From assembly GCA_965230065.1 (NCBI GenBank), contig OZ245942.1, forward strand, positions 496,001 through 560,000: 64,000 nucleotides of DNA, read 5' to 3'. Below are positions 8,834-17,415 of the stretch, one piece after another. The stretch comes from G965230065 sp965230065. Its GTDB lineage: Bacteria > Bacteroidota > Bacteroidia > Cytophagales > Cyclobacteriaceae. How positions within the stretch are numbered: position 1 is the stretch's first letter; every line of letters begins with the position of its first letter. The notes beneath the pieces are model-generated. The model worked only from the letters and a program-made list of their open reading frames with translations, was not told where the DNA came from and did no database searches. Both the position numbers and the translations under genes were made by a program.

Positions 8834-9742
8834 CTATAACAACGATTGCATTTGCCGGTCCAGCGTACCAATGCCTTCCCGGAAGGTGTGTGGCTGATAG
8901 CCCAGTTGCTGTTTTGCTTTCTCAATGATAAAACCAGTTTTTGGGGGACGTTTGGCTGGTTGTGTAAATTTGGTAGAATCAGTTTTAGTAATCAGGCTTT
9001 TATCCAGGTTGAAGTAGTCGGCAGTGTAAATTGCCATATCGTAGGGTGTAAGCATTTCTTCCCCTGAAATATGGAAAACACCTTCCGCTTGCTGTTTCGC
9101 TATCAAATAACAGCCCATCGCCAAATCTTCGGCCAGGGTGGGCGTACGCCACTGGTCATTTACCACCTGTATGGGCTTATCTTGTTCCAGGCTGTTTTTT
9201 ACCCAGAGAATGATATTAGAACGGCTCATATTGGGCGTAATGCCATATACCAACACCGTGCGGGCAATGGCATGTTTCACATTGCTTGCCAACACTAAAT
9301 GTTCAGCTTGTAATTTACTTTCCCCATAAAAATTAACCGGGGCAGGTTGGGCATCTTCCCGCAGTGGCCCTTCATCACCAGCGAAGATGAAATCAGTAGA
9401 AAGGTGCAGAAAAAAGGCGTTGTTTTTTTCAGCAGCTTTAAGCAAATAGTTAACGGCATTTACATTCAAGTCAATACAGGCATCCCTTTCTTTTTCACAC
9501 TGGTCCACGTTGGTCATGGCTGCCGTATGGATGATAACATCTGGAGCGGACTGCGAAATTACCTCAATTACCTGTTCAGGCAAGGTAATATCTAAAGACT
9601 GATAAATGAAACTGTCTGTGACTCCGGTAATGCGGTTTTCTCCCCGGCCTGTAGCAATGAGCTCAATGTCTTTTTTGGGGGCCAGCAAACTTACCAGCTT
9701 TTGGCCCAGCAGCCCATTGGCCCCGGTGATGAGTATTTTCAT
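8834..9742 (-). CDS. dTDP-4-dehydrorhamnose reductase-like SDR (RmlD family)
   Basis: 302 residues. The Rossmann fold begins with ITGANGLLGQK (GxxGxxG for NAD(P)H), with the catalytic Tyr139-xxx-Lys143 in NFYGESK and LSTDFIFAG upstream as the Thr/Ser site. The C-terminal GVFHISGEEMLTPYDMA matches the RmlD substrate-binding part. The usual rmlABC partners are not adjacent, so it may instead be one of the general sugar-nucleotide reductases of this family. The gene is 13 bp downstream of the cyclophilin gene on the same strand and is probably co-transcribed with it. Confidence 0.85.
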   Translation of the reverse strand: MKILITGANGLLGQKLVSLLAPKKDIELIATGRGENRITGVTDSFIYQSLDITLPEQVIEVISQSAPDVIIHTAAMTNVDQCEKERDACIDLNVNAVNYLLKAAEKNNAFFLHLSTDFIFAGDEGPLREDAQPAPVNFYGESKLQAEHLVLASNVKHAIARTVLVYGITPNMSRSNIILWVKNSLEQDKPIQVVNDQWRTPTLAEDLAMGCYLIAKQQAEGVFHISGEEMLTPYDMAIYTADYFNLDKSLITKTDSTKFTQPAKRPPKTGFIIEKAKQQLGYQPHTFREGIGTLDRQMQSLL

Positions 9743-9755
9743 GATAGATAATGTT

Positions 9756-10682
9756 TTATTCCGAAGGAGCAGGATACTGATACCCGTACATTTCGGTGAT
9801 TTTCTTTTTGGGCACTTCTTCTACCGCAACGGTCATGTAAATATTTTCCATGGGCCTGTTGGCTGCCCCTGTGGGTTGGTTAGCAATGGAATCAATTACT
9901 TGCAGGCCATCAATTACTTCCCCAAAAACGGTATACGTATCATCCAGGTGGGGCGCACCACCTACCGTGGTGTAGGCTTCCAGTTTTGCAGGTGAAACTT
10001 CTATGTCCAGTTCCATATCCAGTTCTTCTTCTACCACAGGTTTTAGTTCCATCACCTTTTGTGTATAAGCATCGTAATCGCCCGATTGGTACAAACCGAT
10101 CAGCTCCTGCCGCAGGCTGTCAAACCCTTCCATTTGCAACAACTGCCGGATACCATTATTCAATTTAGTTTGGTCGGTGGTGAGTTGCTCTTCAGTAAAT
10201 ACATTGCCCTGCACTATGTAAAACTGACTGCCGGAAGATTTAAATTCAGGGTTGGTTTGATCGGGTTCCCTGGCTGCAGCCAATGCACCTTTTTTATGAA
10301 TTAAAGTATCCACAAATTCGGAAGGTAATTTGTTTGCGGCAATTTTTTTGATTTCTTCGTCATTGGGGTCGCTTCCCTTTTGTTGTAAAACATCGCCCCC
10401 TTGTATCATAAACTTCTGCATAACACGATGGAAAATGGTGCTGTCGTACCTGCCTTCCCGTGCCAGCTTCAGAAAGTTCTCTTTGTGCACAGGCGTAGCA
10501 TCATACAATACTAATTTCATATCGCCGTATTCGGTGTGGATGGTAACCAGTTGGTCTTTCTCGGTATTGCATGCTGTAACCATAAGTGTAATGATAAAGA
10601 CAAAAAATATTTTAAACTGCTTATTAAACCAGGGTGAACCTGATGCTTTTGGATAGCCAGGATGTAAACTATTCATTTTCAA
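9756..10682 (-). CDS. Cyclophilin-type peptidyl-prolyl isomerase lipoprotein
   Basis: 308 residues. A membrane segment ending in MVTAC gives a lipoprotein. The cyclophilin domain is split: FHRVMQKFMIQGGD and GSQFYIVQG come before residue about 165, and TVFGEVIDGLQVIDSIANQP comes after residue 250. The piece between is a helical insert of about 80 residues (QLTTDQTKLNNGIRQLLQ to VMELKPVVEEELDME), as in other Bacteroidota periplasmic cyclophilins. It catalyses cis/trans isomerisation of proline peptide bonds and probably assists outer-membrane or secreted proteins. Confidence 0.92.
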   Translation of the reverse strand: MKMNSLHPGYPKASGSPWFNKQFKIFFVFIITLMVTACNTEKDQLVTIHTEYGDMKLVLYDATPVHKENFLKLAREGRYDSTIFHRVMQKFMIQGGDVLQQKGSDPNDEEIKKIAANKLPSEFVDTLIHKKGALAAAREPDQTNPEFKSSGSQFYIVQGNVFTEEQLTTDQTKLNNGIRQLLQMEGFDSLRQELIGLYQSGDYDAYTQKVMELKPVVEEELDMELDIEVSPAKLEAYTTVGGAPHLDDTYTVFGEVIDGLQVIDSIANQPTGAANRPMENIYMTVAVEEVPKKKITEMYGYQYPAPSE

Positions 10683-10911
10683 TTTGTTGTAATATTTATT
10701 TAGCTTGATTTTCGTGTAATGTCCACATTTAGATAATTATGTTTAAATAATCAGTTGTGGATAACCAGCAAAGCTAAAATCTATTTTGCAGTTTTCAATT
10801 AATAGACATAAAAAATGGCGGCTTGTGGCTGGCCGCCGGGTTTATAAAAAAAGAAAAGGAAGGTTAAATGGCTTAATATGATTTGGAAGAACTTTGTGGA
10901 TTAATTGTTAT

Positions 10912-10970
10912 ACGTTATTAGTTATTCGTGTCAGGAGCGATGCACACGAATAACTAATAACCAATAACGT
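10912..10970 (-). repeat. Gene-end inverted repeat built of ATTATTAG-like words
   Basis: The 17-bp arm TTATTAGTTATTCGTGT (10915-10931) is perfectly complementary to 10944-10960, with a 12-base loop. The word AATAAC occurs three times in the right arm with single-base spacers that vary. It begins 10 bp past the stop codon of the DUF4199 gene. The rest of the 10683-10979 gap is AT-rich and shows nothing else. Confidence 0.75.
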
Positions 10971-10979
10971 TTTTCCTGA

Positions 10980-11543
10980 CTAATGAAAAACTTTATCTTC
11001 CTCGGGATCTTTCCTTCTCATATCACTCAACATGCTCCTTTTCATATACTGCATGATGATGAACGATAAAATCAGCCCGGAACCCATGCCTTCAAAAAAG
11101 ATGGCCAGGGCTGCCATATAGGGGTTAAGGTACTGCCCAAAAGCTTCTTCCTGCTTAATGGTTTCCATAAAAGCAGGATCCAGTAAGTTCAGGTAAAAAA
11201 AGATAAAAAGAGAGAAGGTGATTACGCTTACAGCAGTGGTTAGCATGCCGATGCCAAAGCCCTGCAGGTAGTCCATTTCATCATCCGAACTTCTTTTATA
11301 TTCCCGAATGGCAAAGCCTACGCCTGCAATCAGGATAAAGAGGTTGAGCATGCGCAGTTCTACAATTTGTACCAGCCCGGCCAGCTTCATCAGGAGAAAA
11401 TATGCGATTAAGCCCGCGGTGGTAATAAGTCCGTATTTCAGGGCAGTTAGCTCAAGATGTCTGGAATCCTTTGATTCCGACTCTTCCATTCCGGGACTTT
11501 CCATTCCGGGACTTTCCATTCCGGGTGTTTCCATAGCCTTCAT
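10980..11543 (-). CDS. DUF4199 membrane protein with N-terminal GMESP repeats
   Basis: 187 residues from the ATG at 11543. An upstream ATG at 11600 exists but adds 19 residues unlike the family. The N-terminus carries GMESP units encoded by a 15-bp tandem repeat. Four transmembrane helices follow (LITTAGLIAYFLLMKLAG, MLNLFILIAGVGFAI, LTTAVSVITFSLFIFFYLNL, GLILSFIIMQYM), with the DUF4199 landmarks AIREYKR and YLQGFGIGMLTT. Function unknown; DUF4199 proteins are small inner-membrane proteins of Bacteroidota. Confidence 0.85.
   Translation of the reverse strand: MKAMETPGMESPGMESPGMEESESKDSRHLELTALKYGLITTAGLIAYFLLMKLAGLVQIVELRMLNLFILIAGVGFAIREYKRSSDDEMDYLQGFGIGMLTTAVSVITFSLFIFFYLNLLDPAFMETIKQEEAFGQYLNPYMAALAIFFEGMGSGLILSFIIMQYMKRSMLSDMRRKDPEEDKVFH
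11486..11530 (-). repeat. 15-bp tandem repeat, three units, coding for GMESP
   Basis: Three head-to-tail copies of CCATTCCGGGACTTT (plus strand) at 11486-11500, 11501-11515 and 11516-11530; the third differs by two bases. It is in frame, so unit changes would lengthen or shorten the cytoplasmic N-terminus by five residues. Confidence 0.9.
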
Positions 11544-11641
11544 TTTTTGGTTGGACAACAATATCTGCAGAACAGCCAGGGGCACGAAATCAACAGGCAA
11601 TTAAAAAATTAAGAAAACCGGCCAAAGTAATTAGGTACCCA

Positions 11642-12571
11642 CTAGCGGTTCATTTGTTTTTTTATCTCTTCCAAAATCACATCCCCCCCTTTTTGTAGTA
11701 CTTTTTGGCCTAACTGATGGCCCAGCTCTTCTGCCATATGGGGCGGGCCTGCAACACTTTCCAGTATCATTTCCTTTCCATCTAATTTAATCACTCCACC
11801 CCGTAAGTGCAAATCTTTACCTGACAACCGCCCCAGGGCAAACACCGGAATACTGCACCCACCCCGCAGGGTTTTCAGAAAAGCCCGCTCAGCCAGCAGG
11901 CATTGTTCGGTTTCAATATGGTTTACACAATGGCGGATGAGTTTCTTTTTTTCATCAGGCATGTCGGCCAGCACTTCTACTGTTACACTGCCCTGCCCTA
12001 CGGCTGGAATAAATTGCTCAGCAGAAAATTCGTGGACAATTTGCTCATCATAGCCCATGCGGTGCACGCCGGCATAGGCAAGGGCAATGGCATCGCACAG
12101 GCCGGCTTCCATTTTGGCAATGCGGGTTTGTAAATTACCCCTGATCTCCACGGTTTTTACATGAGGATAGAAATGTTTAAAAAATGCCTTCCGGCGGGCC
12201 GAGGAAGTGCCCAGGGTGAGTGGTTTTTGGGAATCGTTCAGGCTAATTTTTTTATTCCCGACCAATACGTCATGTACTTTTTCCCGTTCGGTAAAGGCTA
12301 TCAGTTCAAAATCTTCCGGTAGTTCCGATTGCATATCTTTGGCTGAATGGACCGCGATGTCGATGGCCCCTGTTTTGAGTTGGGCTTCTATTTCTTCGGT
12401 AAACACGCCCCGGGTTCCTATTTCAGCGATTGATACATCCTGCTTTTTATCGCCCCGGGTTTCGATGGTAACAATTTCGGTAGTTACTCCTCCTTTTTTG
12501 AGCAAATCAGCTATGTGGTACGCTTGCCATAATGCCAGTTTGCTGCCCCGGGTTCCTATTTTTATTTTCAT
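11642..12571 (-). CDS. hemC: Hydroxymethylbilane synthase (porphobilinogen deaminase)
   Basis: 309 residues, the normal length. It polymerises four porphobilinogens to hydroxymethylbilane in heme/tetrapyrrole synthesis. Visible landmarks are IGTRGSKLALWQA at the start, catalytic D79 in HSAKDM, the Arg-rich GTSSARR region and cofactor-binding C239 in RGGCSIPV, to which the dipyrromethane is attached. No other hem genes are adjacent. It lies downstream of holB on the same strand, separated by a 143-bp gap with a strong inverted repeat. Confidence 0.97.
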   Translation of the reverse strand: MKIKIGTRGSKLALWQAYHIADLLKKGGVTTEIVTIETRGDKKQDVSIAEIGTRGVFTEEIEAQLKTGAIDIAVHSAKDMQSELPEDFELIAFTEREKVHDVLVGNKKISLNDSQKPLTLGTSSARRKAFFKHFYPHVKTVEIRGNLQTRIAKMEAGLCDAIALAYAGVHRMGYDEQIVHEFSAEQFIPAVGQGSVTVEVLADMPDEKKKLIRHCVNHIETEQCLLAERAFLKTLRGGCSIPVFALGRLSGKDLHLRGGVIKLDGKEMILESVAGPPHMAEELGHQLGQKVLQKGGDVILEEIKKQMNR

Positions 12572-12641
12572 GATTAATCTATGTCTATTTGGTTTATCGT
12601 AGTTTTTACAATTGTTGATTGAAATGCCGTAATTCTATAAC

Positions 12642-12699
12642 CCTGTTACCAGTTGCGGGTTGCCAGTTTAAAACCCGACAATCCGCAACTGGTAACAGG
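12642..12699 (-). repeat. Gene-end inverted repeat with GTTACCAGTT words
   Basis: Perfect 17-bp arms CCTGTTACCAGTTGCGG (12642-12658) and its complement at 12683-12699. The left side repeats the word as GTTACCAGTT and GTTGCCAGTT; the right side repeats CAACTG. It starts 15 bp past the holB stop. There is no long U-tract on the transcript. Confidence 0.8.
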
Positions 12700-12714
12700 C
12701 AACTGTTTTCACCA

Positions 12715-13926
12715 TCATTTCCGCAAAAGCCCCGCGATTTTAAGCGAAAGGTCCAAAAAAAGAATTTTTGCATTGGCGTTTCTTTCCAGGTGATAATAGG
12801 CTTCGTTCAGCAGTTGTGTGGCCTGTCCTATTTTTTCCCAATGCATAATTTTGCTGAAATTGCCCACAAAAGTGTGTTCGTCTCCATAAATGCGTACCAG
12901 TTCTGTAGCATTTTCCGGTGCGGTTTCGCGGGTGGCTGCCTGCATCATCAGGGTTTCCCGCATCATGCTAAGGCCGTAATGCAAAAAGCTTTTTTGCGAT
13001 TCTTTGCCCATTTTTGCGAAATACTCTGTCCAGCTTACCCGTTTGTTGTCCATGCCGTGCTGCTGGAAAAAACCGCTTTCCCCGGCCAGTTGTAGCAGGT
13101 CACGTTTATAGCATACGCGCATCCACTCATGAAACAGGCGGTGCGTGGCTTCTTCTACGTTGGTCAATAATTTTGCGGCTTCATTCAGGTTACCTTCGGC
13201 CAAATGAGCTGCTTTTTTTATCTTTTCAGAAGAAATTTCTTCCTGGCTGTCCTTTGTTTTTTCGGTAAGTATTTGAATAATTTCCTCATCGGTAAAAGCC
13301 CGGATGTTTACTTTTTGGGTACGCGACAAAATGGTGGGCAATATCTTTTCCTGATCGTGGGCAAGCAGTAAAAAAATGGTTCTTTCAGGGGGTTCTTCCA
13401 ATATTTTGAGCAGGCCGTTGGCCGCAGAGGGGTGCAGGAATTCGGGCAACCAGATCAGCATGATTTTGTAACGCCCTTCAAAAGCTTTCAGGCTGAGTTT
13501 ACGGATGATGTTCCGGCTTTCTTCCTTGGAAATATTGAGTTGTTTGTTTTCCCCACCAAAAGAAAAACTCCAGTCGGATGCACTGCCATAAGGGTTTTGT
13601 TTGAGAAACTTACGCCATTGGGGCATAAAACTATCGCTGACCACATCTTTGCCAGTGATACTTTTTGTAGAGCTTACCGGAAACACAAAGTGTACATCCG
13701 GATGGATAAACTTTTGCATTTTTTGGCAAGAGGGGCAAGTGCCACAACTGTCTGCATCCAGCCGGTTTTCACAGTTCAAAAAACTGGCATAAGCAAGGCC
13801 CATGGCCAGGTTGGCACTGCCGGCAGCGCCCAGAAAGAGCTGGGCATGGGTTATATGTCCGGCTTGTACAGAACCCGTAAGGAAGCGTTTGGTTTCGTGC
13901 AGGCCAACAATTTCGTCAAAACGCAT
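12715..13926 (-). CDS. holB: DNA polymerase III delta-prime subunit-like clamp-loader protein
   Basis: 403 residues from the ATG at 13926 (MRFDEIVGLHETKRFL); the frame is open 17 codons further upstream, but that stretch is unlike the family. AAA+ clamp-loader fold with a degenerate P-loop (LGAAGSANLAMGLAYAS), a four-Cys zinc module (CENRLDADSCGTCPSCQ), LLKILEEPPERTIFLLLAHD and ILPTILSRTQKVNIR. Delta-prime subunits lack ATP hydrolysis, which fits the missing Lys. It helps load the sliding clamp at the replication fork. Confidence 0.92.
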   Translation of the reverse strand: MRFDEIVGLHETKRFLTGSVQAGHITHAQLFLGAAGSANLAMGLAYASFLNCENRLDADSCGTCPSCQKMQKFIHPDVHFVFPVSSTKSITGKDVVSDSFMPQWRKFLKQNPYGSASDWSFSFGGENKQLNISKEESRNIIRKLSLKAFEGRYKIMLIWLPEFLHPSAANGLLKILEEPPERTIFLLLAHDQEKILPTILSRTQKVNIRAFTDEEIIQILTEKTKDSQEEISSEKIKKAAHLAEGNLNEAAKLLTNVEEATHRLFHEWMRVCYKRDLLQLAGESGFFQQHGMDNKRVSWTEYFAKMGKESQKSFLHYGLSMMRETLMMQAATRETAPENATELVRIYGDEHTFVGNFSKIMHWEKIGQATQLLNEAYYHLERNANAKILFLDLSLKIAGLLRK

Positions 13927-13975
13927 AAAGGATAGCTTTTTAGCGAAATTACAACTTCGGTGTACAGGATCAAAC

Positions 13976-14012
13976 AAAAAAGCCTCCGGTATGTACCAGA
14001 GGCTTTCTTTTT
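13976..14012 (-). terminator. Intrinsic terminator after rpmE2
   Basis: Arms AAAGCCTC and GAGGCTTT with an inner GGTA/TACC pair, flanked by A and T tracts on both sides. It lies 17 bp past the L31 stop codon and could work in both directions. Confidence 0.8.
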
Positions 14013-14028
14013 CAGGAAAAAGAACAGC

Positions 14029-14289
14029 TTACTTTTTCTCTTCTGATTTTTTACTGTACCGGCGGTTAAATTTCTCTACGCGCCCGGCAGTATCCAGGTA
14101 AATTTTCTTACCGGTATAGAATGGGTGCGATGCCGAACTTACTTCTACTTTTACCAAAGGGTATTCTTTCCCGTCTTCCCATTTTACGGTTTCTTTAGTA
14201 TCAATAGTAGAGCGTGTCATGAATTTGAAATCACTGGTTGTATCATGAAATACCACGTCTCTGTAGTTGGGATGGATGTCTTTTCTCAT
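14029..14289 (-). CDS. rpmE2: 50S ribosomal protein L31, type B
   Basis: 86 residues beginning MRKDIHPNYRDVVFHDT, with SSASHPFYTGKKIYLDTAGRV as the L31 core. The CxxC zinc-binding pair of type A L31 is absent, so this is the zinc-independent type B protein that Bacteroidota use as their standard L31. It has its own promoter-like box upstream and a strong terminator downstream, so it is a single-gene transcript. Confidence 0.97.
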   Translation of the reverse strand: MRKDIHPNYRDVVFHDTTSDFKFMTRSTIDTKETVKWEDGKEYPLVKVEVSSASHPFYTGKKIYLDTAGRVEKFNRRYSKKSEEKK

Positions 14290-14340
14290 AAGATTTAAAA
14301 TATTTTCACTTTATTCCGTCTTGCTCAACAAAAAGGATTG

Positions 14341-14348
14341 CAAATATA
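14341..14348 (-). promoter_or_regulatory. Candidate -7 box for rpmE2
   Basis: TATATTTG on the minus strand is an exact TAnnTTTG match, 52 bp before the L31 start. That gives a leader of about 45 bases, a usual length for a ribosomal protein gene. Confidence 0.5.
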
Positions 14349-14424
14349 AAAGTTTTGCCTGAAAAAATCTAAACTCGGCAGAAAATATAGGCCTAAGTTG
14401 GCAGGAATTGTGAAATAAACAGGA

Positions 14425-15198
14425 TTAATCCTCAAACAATCCGCCCAAAACCGAACCGCTTTCTTTATTACTGTTTTTCCCATATGGGGCCAGGGCAGCA
14501 ACCAATTTGCGGATAGGCATGGACTGTAGCCATACTTTTCCTGTGCCGGATATGGTAGCCAAAAAGATTCCTTCGCCTCCAAAAATCATAGATTTTAGCC
14601 CGCCTGACGACTGAATATCAAAGTTTAAAGAAGATTCAAAAGCCACCACACAACCTGTATCAATGCGCAGGGTTTCATTATTCAGTTGTTTTTCTACCAC
14701 AGTACCTCCGGCATGCACAAAGGCCTTTCCATCTCCCTGCAATTTTTGTAAGATAAAACCTTCTCCACCTACCAGGCCAGAGCCAAGCTTTCGGTTGAGA
14801 GTGATGCTCACTTTGGTGCCCATGGCTGCACATAAAAAACTGTCTTTTTGGGCAATCAGCGTATTGTCATTAACCCCTGATAAGTCTATGGGAATGACTG
14901 TGCCCGGATACGGCCCTGCAAAGGCAACTTTGGCTTTTCCATGCCCACGGTGCGTAAAATGTGTCATAAAGGCCGATTCGCCGGTGAGCATGCGCGTACC
15001 TGCCGAAAGTAATTTACCAAACAAACCCTGATTGGGTTCCGAGCCATCACCCATTTTGGTTTCAAACGCTATCCCATCATCCATATATACCATTGCCCCT
15101 GCTTCGGCAATGACAGTTTCATCAGGGTCAAGCTCTATTTCTACCAGTTGTACTCCATCTCCAAGAATTTCGTAATCTATTTCGTGTGATTGTGGCAT
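14425..15198 (-). CDS. TIGR00266/AIM24 family protein
   Basis: 257 residues from the ATG at 15198 (MPQSHEIDYEILGDGVQLV); a start at 15243 would add 15 unlikely residues. The protein is Gly-rich beta structure with the family motifs VIAEAGAMVYMDDGIAF, FLCAAMGTKVSI, GEGFILQKLQGDG, FVHAGGTVVEK and FGGEGIFLATISGTGKVWLQ. It is the tryptophan RNA-binding-attenuator-like (trimeric TRAP-fold) family related to mitochondrial AIM24. Biochemical role unknown. No membrane segment. Confidence 0.92.
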   Translation of the reverse strand: MPQSHEIDYEILGDGVQLVEIELDPDETVIAEAGAMVYMDDGIAFETKMGDGSEPNQGLFGKLLSAGTRMLTGESAFMTHFTHRGHGKAKVAFAGPYPGTVIPIDLSGVNDNTLIAQKDSFLCAAMGTKVSITLNRKLGSGLVGGEGFILQKLQGDGKAFVHAGGTVVEKQLNNETLRIDTGCVVAFESSLNFDIQSSGGLKSMIFGGEGIFLATISGTGKVWLQSMPIRKLVAALAPYGKNSNKESGSVLGGLFED

Positions 15199-15240
15199 AA
15201 CTGTATTTTGAAGTTTTATGTTGTGTAATCGTTTTGTGAA

Positions 15241-15400
15241 CAAATCCTAAATTCCAATCGCTAAATTCTAATCGGATCGCCGAAGCGACAATATCAAAAA
15301 CCAAAACCTCAAACTTAGTTAGAAACCCAGGTAGTAAATGTTTTGAATATTATTAATTTGAAATTATTTGGGATTTAGGGTTTAAATTTTAGGGTTTAAA
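15241..15400 (-). repeat. Imperfect gene-end inverted repeat with AAATCCTAAAT words
   Basis: The left side (15242-15275) carries AAATCCTAAATTCC and CTAAATTCTAAT. The right side (15361-15400) carries GGGATTTAGGG and TTTTAGGGTTTAAA, which are complementary variants. It ends 5 bp past the stop codon of the 79-residue gene. Arms are imperfect and about 85 bp apart. Confidence 0.45.
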
Positions 15401-15404
15401 ATAA

Positions 15405-15644
15405 TCAATCCTCATTAGCTTTTTTCTGTGAATCATCCGCCTTATCAATGTCTTCCCGGTCGCGTAGCTTTTTATCATCTACGTGCCGGTTCAAAAACTT
15501 ATTGATAGCATCAATATTATAATTCGTGTTGATTTCTCCAAAAGAGTCTATGGTAATGTCAAAGCCTTCCAGTTCGGGGTTTACCCTGGGCTTTTCCTTT
15601 TCCTCCTGTTTACTCTTTTTTTTATTATCTTTTTTCGTACTCAT
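15405..15644 (-). CDS. Small charged protein downstream of gltX
   Basis: 79 residues. The N-terminal third is almost all Lys/Glu (MSTKKDNKKKSKQEEKEKPR); a conserved-looking middle, ELEGFDITIDSFGEINTNYN, and an acidic tail follow. No known domain recognised. The ATG is 4 bp past the gltX stop, so it is translated from the gltX transcript. The middle segment looks like a folded strand-turn unit with disordered ends. Confidence 0.75.
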   Translation of the reverse strand: MSTKKDNKKKSKQEEKEKPRVNPELEGFDITIDSFGEINTNYNIDAINKFLNRHVDDKKLRDREDIDKADDSQKKANED

Positions 15645-15648
15645 GGTT

Positions 15649-17193
15649 TTACATTTTAACTTGATCTTCCAGCCGGCTTATGGCCAACTCAATCCTGCGC
15701 ACGGTTTCTTCCCTGCCGATTACAGCGATGATTTCCATCAGGTCGGGGCCCCCACCTACTCCGGTAATGGCTAAACGAAGTGCCGGCATTGTTTTACCTA
15801 TTTTGATGTCCAGGCCCGCCAGTACTTCTTCTAACGTAATTTTGGCCTGTTCGGCTGTCAACACAGTTGTAGTAGCACTTTGTAACTCCTGTTTGTAGGC
15901 ATTCAGTGCCTTTACCGCTTCGGCTGTCCATTTTTTTTGCACGACTTTGGGAGTATAATGTTCGGGCGGTATGAAAAAATATTGTCCCTGTTCCCAAAAG
16001 TCAGTAGTAAAAGTAACCCGCTCCTTCAACAACCCACATATTTTAGCCACTTTGGCTTTCTCTGCCTGTATCCCTTCCTGTTCCAGGTCGGGCAAGAGAT
16101 ACCGGGTAAGTTCTTCATCAGGTTTGGCTTTGATGTATTGCTGGTTGTACCAATGCGCCTTATCAATATCAAACTTTACGCCCCCTTTGTGTACCCTTTC
16201 TATGCTAAATGCCTCAATCAGTTCATCCACCGTAAACAGTTCTTGTTCCGTACCGGGATTCCATCCCAAAAACATCAAAAAATTGATAAGGGCATCGGGC
16301 AAATAACCCGCTTCCCTAAAGCCAATAAGGGTAGAACCATCTTCATCTTTCCAGTTGATGGGAAAAATGGGAAAGCCATGTTTTTGTGAATCCCGCTTAC
16401 TCAGTTTACCATTGCCATCGGGCTTGAGTAAAAGCGGAAGATGGGCAAACTGCGGCATGGAACCTTCCCATCCAAAGAATTGATATAGTAAAACATGGGT
16501 AGGTGCCGAGGGCAGCCACTCTTCACCCCTGATTACGTGCGTGATGCCCATGAGATGATCATCTACCACATTGGCCAGATGGTATGTAGGCATACCGTCC
16601 GATTTAAGCAATACCTTGTCGTCTAAGGTAGAAGAATGTACCATGACCCAGCCCCGGACCATGTCATTCAGCCGGATTTCTTCCTTACGGGGCACTTTCA
16701 GGCGGATTACATAAGGCTCCCCGGCATCAATACGTGCTTTTACTTCTTCATCCGGTAAAGTAAGGGAGTTTTTCATGGTAGTGCGGGCAATGGCATTGTA
16801 CTGGGGCGTTGCCACACCGGCAGTTTTCATGCGTTCGCGCATGGCCTCCAGTTCTTCAGGGGTATCAAAAGCATAATAGGCATGCCCGGCTTCTACCAGT
16901 TGCATCACGTGTGCCGTGTACAGCTCCTTGCGTTCCGACTGGCGGTACGGACTATGGGTGCCCCCCTGAATTACTCCCTCATCGGGTTGTATGCCTACCC
17001 AGTTGAGTGCTTCCAAAATGTATTCTTCTGCACCGGGCACCAGCCGTACCTGGTCAGTGTCTTCAATACGCAGAATAAATTTTCCTCCATGTTGGCGTGC
17101 AAAAATATAATTATACAATGCCGTTCGGACGCCTCCAATATGCAGGGCTCCTGTTGGGCTGGGGGCAAATCGAACTCTTACTTGCTGCTTCAT
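15649..17193 (-). CDS. gltX: Glutamyl-tRNA synthetase
   Basis: 514 residues. The class I signature is FAPSPTGALHIGG (residues 9-21) and the KMSKS equivalent is KLSKRDSQ near residue 260. FILRIEDTDQVR and the anticodon-binding helical C-terminus are complete. It charges tRNA-Glu with glutamate. A TAACTTTG -7-like box lies about 160 bp upstream, giving a long leader. Confidence 0.98.
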   Translation of the reverse strand: MKQQVRVRFAPSPTGALHIGGVRTALYNYIFARQHGGKFILRIEDTDQVRLVPGAEEYILEALNWVGIQPDEGVIQGGTHSPYRQSERKELYTAHVMQLVEAGHAYYAFDTPEELEAMRERMKTAGVATPQYNAIARTTMKNSLTLPDEEVKARIDAGEPYVIRLKVPRKEEIRLNDMVRGWVMVHSSTLDDKVLLKSDGMPTYHLANVVDDHLMGITHVIRGEEWLPSAPTHVLLYQFFGWEGSMPQFAHLPLLLKPDGNGKLSKRDSQKHGFPIFPINWKDEDGSTLIGFREAGYLPDALINFLMFLGWNPGTEQELFTVDELIEAFSIERVHKGGVKFDIDKAHWYNQQYIKAKPDEELTRYLLPDLEQEGIQAEKAKVAKICGLLKERVTFTTDFWEQGQYFFIPPEHYTPKVVQKKWTAEAVKALNAYKQELQSATTTVLTAEQAKITLEEVLAGLDIKIGKTMPALRLAITGVGGGPDLMEIIAVIGREETVRRIELAISRLEDQVKM

Positions 17194-17354
17194 CAGGTAT
17201 AATGTTTTTTTTGTTAATAATTCTTTGAAATAATGATGATATTAATAAAATTTGAGTATCAATACTTATTTTAAGTAAGACAATATTTACTCATTGAAAC
17301 TAAACCTCTTCTTTTTACATTAAATAAGTACAGCTATTTGTATTTTCAAGCAAG

Positions 17355-17362
17355 CAAAGTTA
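17355..17362 (-). promoter_or_regulatory. Candidate -7 box for gltX
   Basis: TAACTTTG on the minus strand is an exact TAnnTTTG match in the divergent gap between gltX and the GAF kinase. It is 162 bp from the gltX start and no clear -33 TTTG precedes it. Confidence 0.35.
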
Positions 17363-17415
17363 GGAGATTTTGGAGAGAATTGGGCATCGGCCCTGGCAGT
17401 CATTAAATTATTGCG

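Noticed and set aside
9756..10682. Split or frameshifted cyclophilin
   Set aside because: The helical insert is in frame and similar inserts occur in other Bacteroidota cyclophilins, so the gene is intact.
14325..14582. 85-residue open frame overlapping the AIM24-like gene
   Set aside because: Same strand but other frame of a well-supported gene; no start context or domain.
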